DNA from: Alphaproteobacteria bacterium | GTDB taxonomy: Bacteria; Pseudomonadota; Alphaproteobacteria; Micropepsales; Micropepsaceae | NCBI GenBank assembly: GCA_025924715.1 | Contig: JAICHV010000024.1 | Location: 1-54,732 of the forward strand | Direction of reading: 5' to 3' | DNA length: 54,732 nucleotides | In this document: positions 7,408 to 15,792 of the stretch, piece by piece | Position numbering within the stretch: the stretch's first letter is position 1 | Layout: each line of letters opens with the position of its first letter | Position numbers and translations under genes: made by a program | Notes under the pieces: model-generated | Told to the model about the DNA's origin: nothing | Database searches by the model: none | The model's input: the letters and a program-made list of their open reading frames with translations, nothing else

Positions 7408-8220
7408 GTGCTGATCCGCGCCGGTTTCGAAATCGCCTTCGAATGTCCCGGGCCGGCGCCCATGCTGCTGCAAGTGCATGTCCGGCCCGAACGCGCCGCC
7501 GATCTGGTGACGGCCGAGCAATTGCGCACCGATCCGCCCACCCATTATTCCACCTATATCGACGACTTCGGCAATCGCTGCACCCGGCTGGTGGCGCCCG
7601 CCGGCATCCTCACTTTGTCCAATCTCTTCCACATCCGCGACAGCGGGGTGCAGGAGACCATGCCCTGGGGCGCCCGCCAGGCGCCCGTCAACGAGTTGCC
7701 CGACGACGTGCTGATCTATCTTCTGGGCAGCCGCTATTGCGATACCGACCGCTTGGCGAGCCAGGCCTGGTCGCAATTCGGCGGCATCGAAGGGGGCTGG
7801 CCGCGGGTGCAGGCCATTCTCGACGACACCCATTCGCGCATTCAATTCGGTTACGAATTCGCCCGCCCCGACCGCACCGCCTCGCAGGCTTATCGCGAAG
7901 GCAAGGGCGTCTGCCGCGATTTCGCCCATCTGGCGATCACCCTGTGCCGCTGCATGAATATCCCCGCGCGCTACTGCACCGGTTATCTGGGCGATATCGG
8001 GGTGCCGCGCGATCCCGCGCCGATGGATTTCAGCGCCTGGTTCGAAGTCTTCTTGGGCGGCGCCTGGCACACCATGGATGCACGCCACAACACGCCGCGG
8101 ATCGGCCGCATCTTGATGGCGCGCGGCCGCGATGCCACCGATGCGGCGATCTCCACCGTCTTCGGCACTGCCAAGCTGCTCAAGTTCCAGGTCGTCACCG
8201 AAGAGGTCGCTCAGGGCTAG
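7408..8220 (+). CDS. transglutaminase-like cysteine protease family protein
   Basis: A 270-residue cytosolic protein starting with GTG. The N-terminal half is the beta-rich domain found in bacterial transglutaminase-like proteins (MLIRAGFEIAFECPGPAPML). The catalytic core has the Cys in GVCRDFAHLAITLCR, and the His and Asp in WHTMDARHNTPR, giving the Cys-His-Asp triad. Bacterial members are likely proteases or amidases rather than cross-linking enzymes. They are often near ATP-grasp and alpha-E genes, which are not seen here. The gene immediately follows the 107-residue protein. Confidence 0.88.
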   Translation: MLIRAGFEIAFECPGPAPMLLQVHVRPERAADLVTAEQLRTDPPTHYSTYIDDFGNRCTRLVAPAGILTLSNLFHIRDSGVQETMPWGARQAPVNELPDDVLIYLLGSRYCDTDRLASQAWSQFGGIEGGWPRVQAILDDTHSRIQFGYEFARPDRTASQAYREGKGVCRDFAHLAITLCRCMNIPARYCTGYLGDIGVPRDPAPMDFSAWFEVFLGGAWHTMDARHNTPRIGRILMARGRDATDAAISTVFGTAKLLKFQVVTEEVAQG

Positions 8221-8260
8221 CGTTCATGCCCGGTTCATCCCTCAGGCGCTAGCACAGCGC

Positions 8261-8827
8261 ATGCCCCGCATCTTACCTTTCAGCGCGATCCTGCTCCTCG
8301 CCGCGACCGGCCTCGCTGCGGCCCAAAATTTTTCGCCGCCGCCCCGGCCGCCGGTCCGGATCGCGCCAGACGACGGCAGCGATGCCTTCGTCCAGGCCGC
8401 CGAAAGCCTGATCGCGCGGCGCATCGATGCGCAGCGCCGCAAATTCGCGCCCGATGCGCCCAGGCTGGCGGGCAATGCCGATCTCGCAGATATCGCCCGC
8501 CGCCGCTCCTCGGACATGGCGGAGGGCGCCCCCTTTGCCCATGAAGATGCGCAAGGGCGCTTCGTCGCCGCGGATCTGGTGCGCGCCCGCTTCGGGCCTT
8601 ACGGTGCGATCGGCGAGAACATCATGGAAATGGGCAGTTCGCGCCCTTTCAGCCCGGAAACATTCGCGCAAATGGCGGTGGACGGCTGGATGAAGTCGCC
8701 GGGACACCGCAAGAATATCCTCGATCCCGATTACAACAGCAGCGGCATCGGCGTGGCGATCGAGAACGGCACCGCTTACGCCACCCAGGTTTTCTTCGGC
8801 CCGCCCAAACATGCCGCGCGAAACTAA
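8261..8827 (+). CDS. secreted CAP (SCP/PR1) domain protein
   Basis: A 188-residue protein whose likely start (8261) opens a signal peptide, MPRILPFSAILLLAATGLAA. The body is a CAP domain: FAHEDAQGRF holds the first cavity His, GENIMEMG is the conserved GEN signature, and DGWMKSPGHRKNILDPDYNS is the C-terminal CAP signature with the second His. Bacterial CAP proteins are secreted; some bind lipids or act in envelope stress, and function here is unknown. The frame continues upstream without homology. It overlaps nothing and is followed 58 bases later by the FKBP gene. Confidence 0.87.
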   Translation: MPRILPFSAILLLAATGLAAAQNFSPPPRPPVRIAPDDGSDAFVQAAESLIARRIDAQRRKFAPDAPRLAGNADLADIARRRSSDMAEGAPFAHEDAQGRFVAADLVRARFGPYGAIGENIMEMGSSRPFSPETFAQMAVDGWMKSPGHRKNILDPDYNSSGIGVAIENGTAYATQVFFGPPKHAARN

Positions 8828-8885
8828 GCCCAAGGATGGGACGGGACGCTTGCGCCACCCAAGCCCTTGCCTTTACCCTTCTTCC

Positions 8886-9350
8886 ATGCGCCGGATTCTG
8901 TTCCTCCTGACCTTTTTGTTCGCCGCAAGCGCGGCCTGGGCGGACACCTACGACCTCAGCCCCGAAAGCAACGCCAAGTTCCTGGCCGATTTTGCCGCCA
9001 AACCCGGCGTGGTCAAACTCAAAGACGGCCTGATGTATCGGGTGATCAAAGCCGGCAATGGCCATGGCACCTCGCCGATCGCGCGCCAGGACATCGCGGT
9101 GGTCGAATACAAAGGCTGGCTGATCGACGGCACGGTGTTCGACGCCACCAAAGGCGAACCGCGGCGCTTTCCGACCGGCGGCTTGATCGCCGGCTGGACC
9201 GAGGCGCTGTTCAAAATGAAAACGGGGGACGAGTGGCAATTGGTGATCCCCGCCGCTCTCGGCTATGGCGACAAGGGCCGCAGCCCCGTCATCCCACCAA
9301 ACCAAACTCTAGTGTTCCTGGTTCGGCTGGACAGCGTGGAGTATCCCTAA
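8886..9350 (+). CDS. periplasmic FKBP-type peptidyl-prolyl isomerase
   Basis: A 154-residue protein with signal peptide MRRILFLLTFLFAASAAWA. The FKBP domain covers roughly residues 55-150 and includes VEYKGWLIDGTVFDAT, GLIAGWTEALFKMKTGDEWQ, LVIPAALGYGDKG and IPPNQTLVFLVRLDSV, in the standard order. It should catalyse cis-trans isomerisation at proline during folding of exported proteins. The N-terminal short helical segment (NAKFLADFAAKPGVVKL) resembles the dimerisation region of FkpA/Mip-type proteins but is much shorter. Confidence 0.9.
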   Translation: MRRILFLLTFLFAASAAWADTYDLSPESNAKFLADFAAKPGVVKLKDGLMYRVIKAGNGHGTSPIARQDIAVVEYKGWLIDGTVFDATKGEPRRFPTGGLIAGWTEALFKMKTGDEWQLVIPAALGYGDKGRSPVIPPNQTLVFLVRLDSVEYP

Positions 9351-9412
9351 GGTCGCTGGTCTTTTCGCCCCTGGCGTTGTCGCGCGCATCCTCGCTCTGC
9401 TCGGCTAGGGCA

Positions 9413-9449
9413 AGCTTTTCTAAGCTCGCGACGCTCGCCAAGAAAAGCT
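9413..9449. repeat. short inverted repeat in a convergent gene gap
   Basis: AGCTTTTCT (9413-9421) and AGAAAAGCT (9441-9449) are exact reverse complements separated by 19 bases. A second small hairpin, CAGGA with TCCTG, lies around 9497-9513. Both sit in the 182-base gap between the FKBP and DUF3297 stop codons, where terminators are expected, though neither has a classical T tract. Confidence 0.3.
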
Positions 9450-9532
9450 AAGTCTGCTCACGTGCTGACGCACATTCCGCGCGACGCTCCTAGCCAGGAA
9501 CGAAAATCCTGCGCGACCGACGAATGGTCAAG

Positions 9533-9796
9533 TTATTCGGGAACGCGCAGGTACGGTTCGACCACGCCTTTGTACTTAACGGTCATCGCATTGCCATGGC
9601 GGTCCACCGTGCGGCCGACCGCCAGGCGCACCCAGCCCTCGCTGACGCAATATTCCTCGACATTGTTGCGGTCGACCCCGTTGAAACGCACGCCGACGCC
9701 GCGCTCCAGCAATTCCGCGTTGTAAAAAGGGCTTTTGCTGTCGGTGGACAGCCGGTCCGGCATGGTGGTGGCTTGCGGGGTCTGCGGCTCGCTCAT
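9533..9796 (-). CDS. DUF3297 family protein
   Basis: An 87-residue cytosolic protein with the nearly invariant core of DUF3297: DRLSTDSKSPFYNAELLERG, then RFNGVDRNNVEEYCVSEGWV and GRTVDRHGNAMTVKYKG. The family is small, conserved in proteobacteria, and without an assigned function. I place the start at MSEPQTPQ (9796) because the family begins near there, although the frame is open to 9838. It faces the DUF1993 gene divergently across about 90 bases. Confidence 0.88.
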   Translation of the reverse strand: MSEPQTPQATTMPDRLSTDSKSPFYNAELLERGVGVRFNGVDRNNVEEYCVSEGWVRLAVGRTVDRHGNAMTVKYKGVVEPYLRVPE

Positions 9797-9884
9797 GGCC
9801 GCTTTGATATTGTCGGTCGCGCTTGATTGCAATCCCATTCCAGCGTTCAGTTCGCCCCGGCTTTCCCTTCAAAGGATATTTCCC

Positions 9885-10376
9885 ATGGCTTACACGATTT
9901 ACGACGCCGCCATTCCGCCGCTGGTCCATATGCTGGGCGGGCTTTCGGCCGTGCTGGCCAAGGGCGAGGCCCATGGCGGCATCGACCCGGCCGAGGCGCG
10001 TCTGGCACCCGATATGCTGCCGCTCAAATCCCAGGTCTATATCGCCACCGACAGCGCCAAGGGTTGCGGCGCCCGTTTGGCCGGGGTGGAGATTCCCAAA
10101 TATGAAGATGTCGAAACCACTTTTCCCGAGCTCATCGCCCGCTGCGCCAAGACCCGCAAATTCCTGGAGAGCCTGGACCGCTCGGCCTTTGCGGGCGCCG
10201 AAGACAAACACATCACCCTGAAATTCGGCAACACGCCCTTCGAATTCAACGGCGCCGATTATGTCGGCAAATTCGTCCTACCCAATGTCTATTTCCACAT
10301 CACCACGGCTTACGGCATTCTGCGCCATCTGGGCGTGCCGCTGGCCAAGCGCGATTACATCGGCGGCGGGCGCTGA
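9885..10376 (+). CDS. DUF1993 family protein
   Basis: A 163-residue protein. The start at 9885 has AAAGGA upstream and matches the family N-terminus (MAYTIYDAAIPPLVHMLGGL). Conserved DUF1993 segments follow: RLAPDMLPLKSQVYIATDSA, the EIPKYEDVETTFPEL loop, and FVLPNVYFHITTAYGILRHL near the C-terminus. It is predicted to be a helical bundle related to DinB-like folds; activity is unknown. The frame is open upstream but that part overlaps the divergent DUF3297 promoter. Confidence 0.88.
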   Translation: MAYTIYDAAIPPLVHMLGGLSAVLAKGEAHGGIDPAEARLAPDMLPLKSQVYIATDSAKGCGARLAGVEIPKYEDVETTFPELIARCAKTRKFLESLDRSAFAGAEDKHITLKFGNTPFEFNGADYVGKFVLPNVYFHITTAYGILRHLGVPLAKRDYIGGGR

Positions 10377-10400
10377 TCGGCGGCCCGGCGAAGCCGCGCC

Positions 10401-10685
10401 TCAGTGCTCGCGGTGCACGCCGCTGCCGTGAACATGAGTCCAGCTGGAACCGCCGGAATCGTGGCGGAAATGGCGCGCGTCGTCGCGATGCCAGTTATGG
10501 GTGCCGTCGGCATACCAGAAGAATCCGTCGTCGCCCCAATAGCCGTCGGTAAAAGGTCCATAGAAACCGTCATAATAGCCGTCATAATAGGCGGGGCCGC
10601 CGGCGGTCATACCGATCTCGCCGGGTCCGGCGCAGCCGGCCAGCAGCAGAGCGGCGCATAGAGGCGGCAGAATTGTTCTTTTCAT
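10401..10685 (-). CDS. small lipoprotein
   Basis: A 94-residue protein with a lipoprotein signal peptide (MKRTILPPLCAALLLAGCAG); LAGC is the lipobox and Cys18 the lipidated residue. The mature part is rich in Gly, Tyr and Asp (YYDGYYDGFYGPFTDGYWGD) and ends with a His-rich tail (HFRHDSGGSSWTHVHGSGVH). It is probably tethered to the outer membrane. I do not recognise a family; the His tail may bind metal. It lies between DUF1993 and dps, transcribed opposite to both. Confidence 0.7.
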   Translation of the reverse strand: MKRTILPPLCAALLLAGCAGPGEIGMTAGGPAYYDGYYDGFYGPFTDGYWGDDGFFWYADGTHNWHRDDARHFRHDSGGSSWTHVHGSGVHREH

Positions 10686-10826
10686 GGCAGTCTCGAAGCT
10701 TGTCGCGCTCCTCCAAGGCGAGAACGTCCGCCGCTCCGATTCGATGCGGCGCGGAACCCAAGCCGCTTTGGATGCGTTTTAGGGCGGGCCGCCGCGATCC
10801 CCCCCCGCATCCCAAGAGGTATTTCC

Positions 10827-11354
10827 ATGGCCAAAGCCAAATCGGAGCCGAGCAAAGCACGCCTCCAGACCCAGACCGATCTTTCCGGCAATGCGGTTCC
10901 CGAAATTGCCCAGGCCCTGAACCGCCTTTTGGCGGACGCCTTCGCCCTTTATATGAAGACCAAGAACTTCCACTGGCACATTTCCGGCCCCCATTTCCGC
11001 TCCTATCATCTGATGTTCGACGAGCAGGCGGCGGAAATCTACGCCACCACCGACGAACTGGCCGAACGTGTGCGCAAGCTGGGCGCCCGAACCCTGCATT
11101 CGATCAGCGAGATTTCCCGCTGTCAGACCATCAAGGACAACAACAAGGACTTCGTTTCGCCCGCCGATATGCTGAACGAATTGATGGAAGACAACAAATG
11201 CGTGATCAAGGCGATGCGCAAGGCGCATGAGATCGCCGACAGGCATGACGACATCGCCACCGCCTCGATCCTGGAAACCTTCATCGACGCGGCGGAGAAG
11301 CGCAATTGGTTTCTATTCGAAGCCAGCCGGACCGCCGGAGAGGGTGGTCACTAA
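10827..11354 (+). CDS. dps: DNA starvation/stationary phase protection protein Dps
   Basis: A 175-residue ferritin-like protein that should assemble into a dodecamer, oxidise and store iron and protect DNA during oxidative stress. The first helix contains NFHWHISGPHFRSYHLMFDE, holding the ferroxidase His, Asp and Glu residues that lie between subunits in Dps. The Lys/Arg-rich N-terminal tail (MAKAKSEPSKARLQ) could bind DNA. AAGAGG lies upstream of the start. No OxyR-type operator was identified. Confidence 0.93.
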   Translation: MAKAKSEPSKARLQTQTDLSGNAVPEIAQALNRLLADAFALYMKTKNFHWHISGPHFRSYHLMFDEQAAEIYATTDELAERVRKLGARTLHSISEISRCQTIKDNNKDFVSPADMLNELMEDNKCVIKAMRKAHEIADRHDDIATASILETFIDAAEKRNWFLFEASRTAGEGGH

Positions 11355-11379
11355 CCGGCAGCCGCGGCGGCCCGGCGCC

Positions 11380-11748
11380 TCAGCGCGATGGCTTCGGACT
11401 GTCCACCCGGGTGAACTTGCCCAGCATGCATATCTGCCCGGACCGCAGCACCCGCATGCTCTGCATGTTTTCGCACACGGTGTTGTCCGGATTGCGGACC
11501 GTCCAGACAAAGCCCTCGAAGTCGAGGTCCGGGCAGGGCGCCTTCAGCGTGTTCCGCCAGCTGCCGCCATCCTTCATCTTGAACAAGATGGACGAGCCGT
11601 GGCCTTCCACTTTTTGCGAGTCGATCTGGCGTGTGTCGATGCAGATGGTCGCCGCCATGGCCGGCGCGGCGGCCAGAAGCAGGCCCGCGCCCGCCAATGC
11701 CCCCGCCAATGCCAGAGTCCAATTCCGGAAAATCCTATTCGTCCGCAT
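11380..11748 (-). CDS. small secreted protein resembling DUF6491
   Basis: A 122-residue protein. The real start is the ATG at 11748, which has GAGG upstream and opens a signal peptide (MRTNRIFRNWTLALAGALAG); the long open frame further upstream runs antisense to thrS and is not coding. The mature part has four Cys in CIDTRQIDSQ, APCPDLDFEG, TVCENMQSMR and QICMLGKF, suggesting two disulfides. This layout resembles the alphaproteobacterial DUF6491 family of exported proteins, whose function is unknown. Confidence 0.75.
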   Translation of the reverse strand: MRTNRIFRNWTLALAGALAGAGLLLAAAPAMAATICIDTRQIDSQKVEGHGSSILFKMKDGGSWRNTLKAPCPDLDFEGFVWTVRNPDNTVCENMQSMRVLRSGQICMLGKFTRVDSPKPSR

Positions 11749-11916
11749 GGGAAAAACCTCCAAACGCTTTGACGCCCTCACAGAACGCATCATCGCCCCC
11801 TTCCGCCGCCCGCTCAATCGAAAAACCGCCTGAAAACGGCGTAAACTGGCGGCTTGACGGGGGCCGCCCCGCTGGCCATGGTCCGCCATAATCCCACCCG
11901 AATTGGAGCCATTTGC

Positions 11917-13899
11917 ATGTCCGCCGCCCCCGCCATGATTGCGGTCACCTTGCCCGACGGCGAGACGCTGACCCTGCCCAAGGGCGCAACGGGAGCCGAT
12001 ATTGCCGCCGCCATCGGACCGGGCCTGGCCAAAGCGGCGCTGGTGATCGTGGTCGATGGTCAGGAACGGGACCTTTTCCGCCCCCTCGAGGCCGACGCCA
12101 AAATCCGCATCATCACCCGGAAGGATCCGCAGGCCCTGGAACTGATCCGCCATGACGCCGCCCATCTTCTGGCCATGGCGGTGCAGGAGCTTTATCCCGG
12201 AACCCAGGTCACCATCGGTCCGGCGATCGAAGACGGCTTCTATTACGACTTCGCCCGCGACACGCCCTTCACGCCCGAAGATCTGCCCAAGATCGAGGCG
12301 AAGATGCATGAGATCGTCAAACAGGCGCGTCCCACCACGCGCCAGGTCTGGCCGCGCGACCAGGCGGTCACGCACTTCCTGGATATCGGCGAGACCTACA
12401 AGGCCGAGCTGATCCAATCGATTCCCGCCAATGAAGACGTCTCGATCTATTATCACGGCGATTGGCACGATCTGTGCCGCGGCCCGCATTTTCGCACCAC
12501 GGCAGAGATCGGCGATGCGTTCAAGCTCACCAAGATCGCCGGCGCCTATTGGCGCGGCGATTCCAACAACGCCCAGCTTCAGCGCATTTACGGCACCGCC
12601 TGGCGCGACAAGAAGGAACTGGACGCTTATCTCCTGCGCCTCGAAGAAGCCGAAAAACGCGACCATCGCAAGATCGGCCGCGAGATGGACCTTTTCCACA
12701 TCCAGGAAGAAGCGGTCGGCCAGGTGTTCTGGCATCCCAAGGGCTGGGTCCTGTACCGGACGCTGGAAAACTATATCCGCCGCAAGATCGAGAAGGCCGA
12801 TTACAAGGAAGTGAAGACCCCGCAGCTGATCGACCGCAAATTGTGGGAGATGTCGGGCCATTGGGAAAATTACCGTCCCAACATGTTCATCGCCGAGGTC
12901 GATGAAGGTCATGAGAACAAGCATATCCTGGCGGTCAAACCGATGAACTGTCCCGGCCATGTGCAGATCTTCAAGCAGGGCATGAAATCCTATCGCGACC
13001 TACCGCTGAAAATGGCCGAGTTCGGCTCCTGCCACCGCTATGAGCCTTCCGGCGCGCTGCATGGCATCATGCGGGTGCGCAGCTTTGTCCAGGACGACGC
13101 CCATATCTTTTGCACCGAAGAGCAGATCGTCGAGGAAACCCGCAAATTCGTCGAGCTGCTGACCGAGGTCTATCGCGAGCTGGGTTTCGACAGCTTCATC
13201 ACCAAGCTGGCGACCCGCCCAGAAATGCGCGGCGGCACCGAAGAGCAATGGGACTTGGCCGAGGCCGCCTTGGCGCGGGCCTGCGAAAGCATGAAGCTGC
13301 CTTATACGGTCAATGCCGGCGAAGGCACCTTCTATGCCCCCAAGCTGGAATTCGTGCTGCGCGACGCCATCGGCCGCGATTGGCAATGCGGCACCATCCA
13401 GCTCGACTATGTTCTGCCGGAACGGCTGGATGCCAGCTACATCGCCGAGGATGGCAACCGCAAACGCCCGGTGATGCTGCACCGGGCCATCACCGGCTCG
13501 CTGGAACGTTTCATCGGCGTCTTGATCGAACATTACGCCGGCAAATTCCCGCTCTGGCTGGCGCCGGTGCAAGCCGCTGTGGCCACCGTGGTATCAGACG
13601 CCGACCCCTATGCCCGGGAGGTGGCCGCAGCCCTGAAGGCGGCCGGCGTCCGCACCATCCTCGACACCGAAAACCAGACCGTGAACTACAAGGTCCGCCT
13701 GCACAGCCTGGCCAAGACCCCCAATTTGCTGGTGGTGGGGCGAAAAGAGGCGGAAAACCGCACCATTACCCTCAGAAAACTGGGGGTGGAGAAGCAGGAA
13801 AGCCTTGCCTTGGACGCCGCAGTTTCTATGCTGGCGGCCGAAGCCGTTCCGCCCGACCTTCGCTCGGCGGTTCACGAGGAGTTTCACCCGCGCCCATGA
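11917..13899 (+). CDS. thrS: threonyl-tRNA synthetase
   Basis: A 660-residue cytosolic class II synthetase that charges tRNA-Thr. Domain order is complete: TGS (about 1-68), the editing domain with HDAAH and the DLCRGPHF motif, the catalytic core with MNCPGH, and an anticodon-binding C-terminal domain. The zinc ligands are visible as Cys345 (MNCPGH), His382 (GALHGIMR) and His522 (VMLHRAITG). I start at 11917, where GGAG precedes [13 protein letters not shown]. infC follows 100 bases later, with a terminator-like hairpin in between. Confidence 0.97.
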   Translation: MSAAPAMIAVTLPDGETLTLPKGATGADIAAAIGPGLAKAALVIVVDGQERDLFRPLEADAKIRIITRKDPQALELIRHDAAHLLAMAVQELYPGTQVTIGPAIEDGFYYDFARDTPFTPEDLPKIEAKMHEIVKQARPTTRQVWPRDQAVTHFLDIGETYKAELIQSIPANEDVSIYYHGDWHDLCRGPHFRTTAEIGDAFKLTKIAGAYWRGDSNNAQLQRIYGTAWRDKKELDAYLLRLEEAEKRDHRKIGREMDLFHIQEEAVGQVFWHPKGWVLYRTLENYIRRKIEKADYKEVKTPQLIDRKLWEMSGHWENYRPNMFIAEVDEGHENKHILAVKPMNCPGHVQIFKQGMKSYRDLPLKMAEFGSCHRYEPSGALHGIMRVRSFVQDDAHIFCTEEQIVEETRKFVELLTEVYRELGFDSFITKLATRPEMRGGTEEQWDLAEAALARACESMKLPYTVNAGEGTFYAPKLEFVLRDAIGRDWQCGTIQLDYVLPERLDASYIAEDGNRKRPVMLHRAITGSLERFIGVLIEHYAGKFPLWLAPVQAAVATVVSDADPYAREVAAALKAAGVRTILDTENQTVNYKVRLHSLAKTPNLLVVGRKEAENRTITLRKLGVEKQESLALDAAVSMLAAEAVPPDLRSAVHEEFHPRP

Positions 13900-13910
13900 T
13901 CGCAGCTGAG

Positions 13911-13964
13911 TTCGCGAGGCCGGATGAACCCCCTCGCGAAGCGCAGCTTGCTTTGTCTTTGTTT
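13911..13964 (+). terminator. terminator or attenuator between thrS and infC
   Basis: TTCGCGAGG (13911-13919) pairs exactly with CCTCGCGAA (13932-13940) across a 12-nt loop, and a T-rich run (13948-13964) follows. It begins 11 bases after the thrS stop and ends 25 bases before the infC ribosome binding site. It may end thrS transcripts or set the ratio of thrS to infC. Confidence 0.6.
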
Positions 13965-13999
13965 GAAGGCGGGCGCGGACGTAACCACAGGAGAGAGTC

Positions 14000-14545
14000 A
14001 TAGTCCCTAGACGTTTTCAGCAAAATGCGCCGGCCCCGGCCAAAGACGGACCGCGCATCAACGAGGAAATCACCGCCCGCACCATCTTCCTGATCGGAGA
14101 CGACGGCCACAAATATGGGGAGCTGGGCACCGACGAGGCCCGCGCCCTGGCCGAGGAAAAAGGGTTCGATCTGGTCGAAGTCTCTCCCGACAACAAGCCG
14201 CCCGTGGTCAAGCTGATGGACTACGGCAAGTTCAAATATGAACAGCAGAAAAAGGCCGCCGAGGCCCGCAAGAAACAGAAGGTCATCGAGATCAAGGAGA
14301 TCAAGATGCGCCCGACCATCGACGATCACGATTACGACGTGAAGATGCGCGCCATGCGTCGCTTCTTCGACGAAGGCGACAAGGTGAAAGTCACGCTGCG
14401 CTTCCGCGGCCGCGAAATGGCCCACCAGCATCTGGGCATGGACTTGCTCACCCGGGTCCAAAAAGACACCGAAACCTTCGCCAAGCTCGAGCAATATCCC
14501 AAAATGGAAGGAAGGCAGATGATGATGGTTCTCGCCCCCCGCTAG
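14000..14545 (+). CDS. infC: translation initiation factor IF-3, ATA start
   Basis: A 181-residue factor that binds the 30S subunit, discriminates start codons and keeps subunits apart. The N-terminal signature [20 protein letters not shown] and the linker and C-domain [20 protein letters not shown], then [12 protein letters not shown], are all present. The only consistent start is ATA at 14000: an in-frame TAA lies at 13982-13984, AGGAG is at 13989-13993 with six bases of spacing, and no ATG, GTG or TTG occurs before conserved residues. Rare AUU, AUA or AUC starts are known in infC and let IF-3 repress its own translation. Callers limited to ATG would truncate it to 14204. Confidence 0.95.
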   Translation: MVPRRFQQNAPAPAKDGPRINEEITARTIFLIGDDGHKYGELGTDEARALAEEKGFDLVEVSPDNKPPVVKLMDYGKFKYEQQKKAAEARKKQKVIEIKEIKMRPTIDDHDYDVKMRAMRRFFDEGDKVKVTLRFRGREMAHQHLGMDLLTRVQKDTETFAKLEQYPKMEGRQMMMVLAPR

Positions 14546-14620
14546 GGCGCCGCCATCACCATTTTCGCCTAGCTTTTGATAGCAAGTGTGGGCCGCGACA
14601 GCGGTCCACGGGGGCGAGAA

Positions 14621-14668
14621 GCCCACGGCCATTGGCCGTGGGCCGGCCAAAGCGGGCTTCGCCCGCTT
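14621..14668. repeat. pair of perfect GC-rich hairpins after infC
   Basis: GCCCACGGCC (14621-14630) pairs with GGCCGTGGGC (14634-14643) over a 3-nt loop, and AAGCGGGC (14650-14657) pairs with GCCCGCTT (14661-14668) over another 3-nt loop. They lie in the 360-base gap between infC and the next gene. They may stabilise or end the infC mRNA, or be REP-like units; no T tract follows. I see no rpmI gene here. Confidence 0.5.
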
Positions 14669-14869
14669 CCAGCACCAGCCTCGAAGCAAGGTGCCTTTTA
14701 ACGGCGTCGCTTTTAGGTTCACGAAGCGGCTTTGTGCGCGCCCGGAACGGCCTTAGGGGGCGAAAGCCCGCTTCAGCACCCAATAAAGCAATTCCACAAA
14801 CTGAAGCTGCGAATATAGGCTTCACCTGCGGCCCCCCTTTCGGGTTTGACGGGTAAGCGTTTATATGAT

Positions 14870-14884
14870 ATACATTGTATGTAT
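14870..14884. promoter_or_regulatory. AT-rich palindrome upstream of a small membrane protein gene
   Basis: ATACAT (14870-14875) and ATGTAT (14879-14884) flank TGT, within an AT-rich island (14860-14890) that contrasts with the GC-rich surroundings. It lies 22 bases before the probable start at 14906, a position consistent with a -10 region or a repressor operator. Confidence 0.4.
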
Positions 14885-14905
14885 TATGTAATCCTGTCAA
14901 ATATC

Positions 14906-15325
14906 ATGCCGATCGCCCCGCCCCTTCCAGAACTTCGCCGCCAGGTGATGGCCACGCTCATCACCCTCAAGCAATCCGATCCTGCCGCCGGCGTGGCCGA
15001 TGCCCAGGCGGCCCTTGCCCGCGAGCAGGGCTTTGAGTCCTGGGCCGCGCTGCAATCTACCGTCAGCCGTCCCGCGCGTGCCTGGCGCAATCCCAACGCT
15101 CCGCTCGTCCGCGGCGAAAACCTGGCGCCGGAGCGCTTTCGCCTGGACGGCTTGCTGGACCAGGAGTCCGACATCAAAGCCACCGCCGGTTTCCTGCGAA
15201 GCGGCCTGATCGCACAAGCCGGGTTCCTGCTGGCCGCTCTGGCGGGGCTCTGGCTGCTGTTCTTCAACCGGAACCCGGGTGGTCCCTGGACGGCGGCGCA
15301 GCAATTGTTTCACGCCCTGTTCTGA
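14906..15325 (+). CDS. membrane-anchored protein with ADAQ-x-GF-SW motif, copy 1
   Basis: A 139-residue protein. Residues about 5-55 form a helical module with PELRRQVMATLITLK and GVADAQAALAREQGFESWAA, a motif I know from the N-terminus of ankyrin-repeat and related proteins. The C-terminus has one membrane helix (GLIAQAGFLLAALAGLWLLF) and a short tail, so the module faces the cytosol. The next gene encodes a paralog with the same layout. The start is uncertain: no Shine-Dalgarno is seen, and in-frame Met codons also lie upstream. Function unknown. Confidence 0.55.
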   Translation: MPIAPPLPELRRQVMATLITLKQSDPAAGVADAQAALAREQGFESWAALQSTVSRPARAWRNPNAPLVRGENLAPERFRLDGLLDQESDIKATAGFLRSGLIAQAGFLLAALAGLWLLFFNRNPGGPWTAAQQLFHALF

Positions 15326-15387
15326 CCGCTTGCTGACCCGCGCCGGCGGGTCTAATTTTTTTTCGCCCGTGCGAGAGGGAGTACGCC

Positions 15388-15792
15388 ATGACCCATCGCG
15401 AATTGCCCGACAGGCCCGACATCAAACATCTGCGCAAGGAAGCCAAGGCGCTTTACACGCGGCTGCACCGCCAAGCGCCCGAGGCGCAACTGGCCGATGC
15501 CCAATTCATCCTGGCCGCGGAATATGGCTTCAAGAGCTGGAGCAAGCTGAAAGCCGCCGTCGATCGCCGCAACGAAAAACGCTGGGCGGCGCGGCTGGCG
15601 GCGCAGGAAACGTTCGCGCCCTACGCCGTCCAAAGCTTGGCACCGCCGTCCTTGCAGAACCTCTGGCTTCGCCGCCAGGACGCGCTGACGGAAGAGGACG
15701 ATACCCAAGGCCCGTCGCTGGAATTCGCCGGCGTGCAGATCGGCTTTATCCTGCTGGCTTTGGCCGCGGCGCTCATCCTGGCCACGCATTAG
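15388..15792 (+). CDS. membrane-anchored protein with ADAQ-x-GF-SW motif, copy 2
   Basis: A 134-residue protein with a clean start (GAGAGGGAG upstream). It has the same order as its neighbour: DIKHLRKEAKALYTRLHRQA and QLADAQFILAAEYGFKSWSK, a linker, then a C-terminal membrane helix (GVQIGFILLALAAALILATH). The shared module resembles the N-terminal segment of many ankyrin-type proteins, but no ankyrin repeats follow. The pair probably arose by duplication and may form a membrane complex. Its stop overlaps the end of the opposite-strand dehydratase gene by four bases. Confidence 0.7.
   Translation: MTHRELPDRPDIKHLRKEAKALYTRLHRQAPEAQLADAQFILAAEYGFKSWSKLKAAVDRRNEKRWAARLAAQETFAPYAVQSLAPPSLQNLWLRRQDALTEEDDTQGPSLEFAGVQIGFILLALAAALILATH

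Noticed and set aside
11749..12960. Upstream extension of the minus-strand DUF6491-like gene
   Set aside because: It lies antisense to thrS; the real start at 11748 has a ribosome site and a signal peptide.
14204..14545. infC starting at ATG 14204
   Set aside because: It would cut off the conserved IF-3 N-terminal domain; ATA 14000 with AGGAG explains the full protein.
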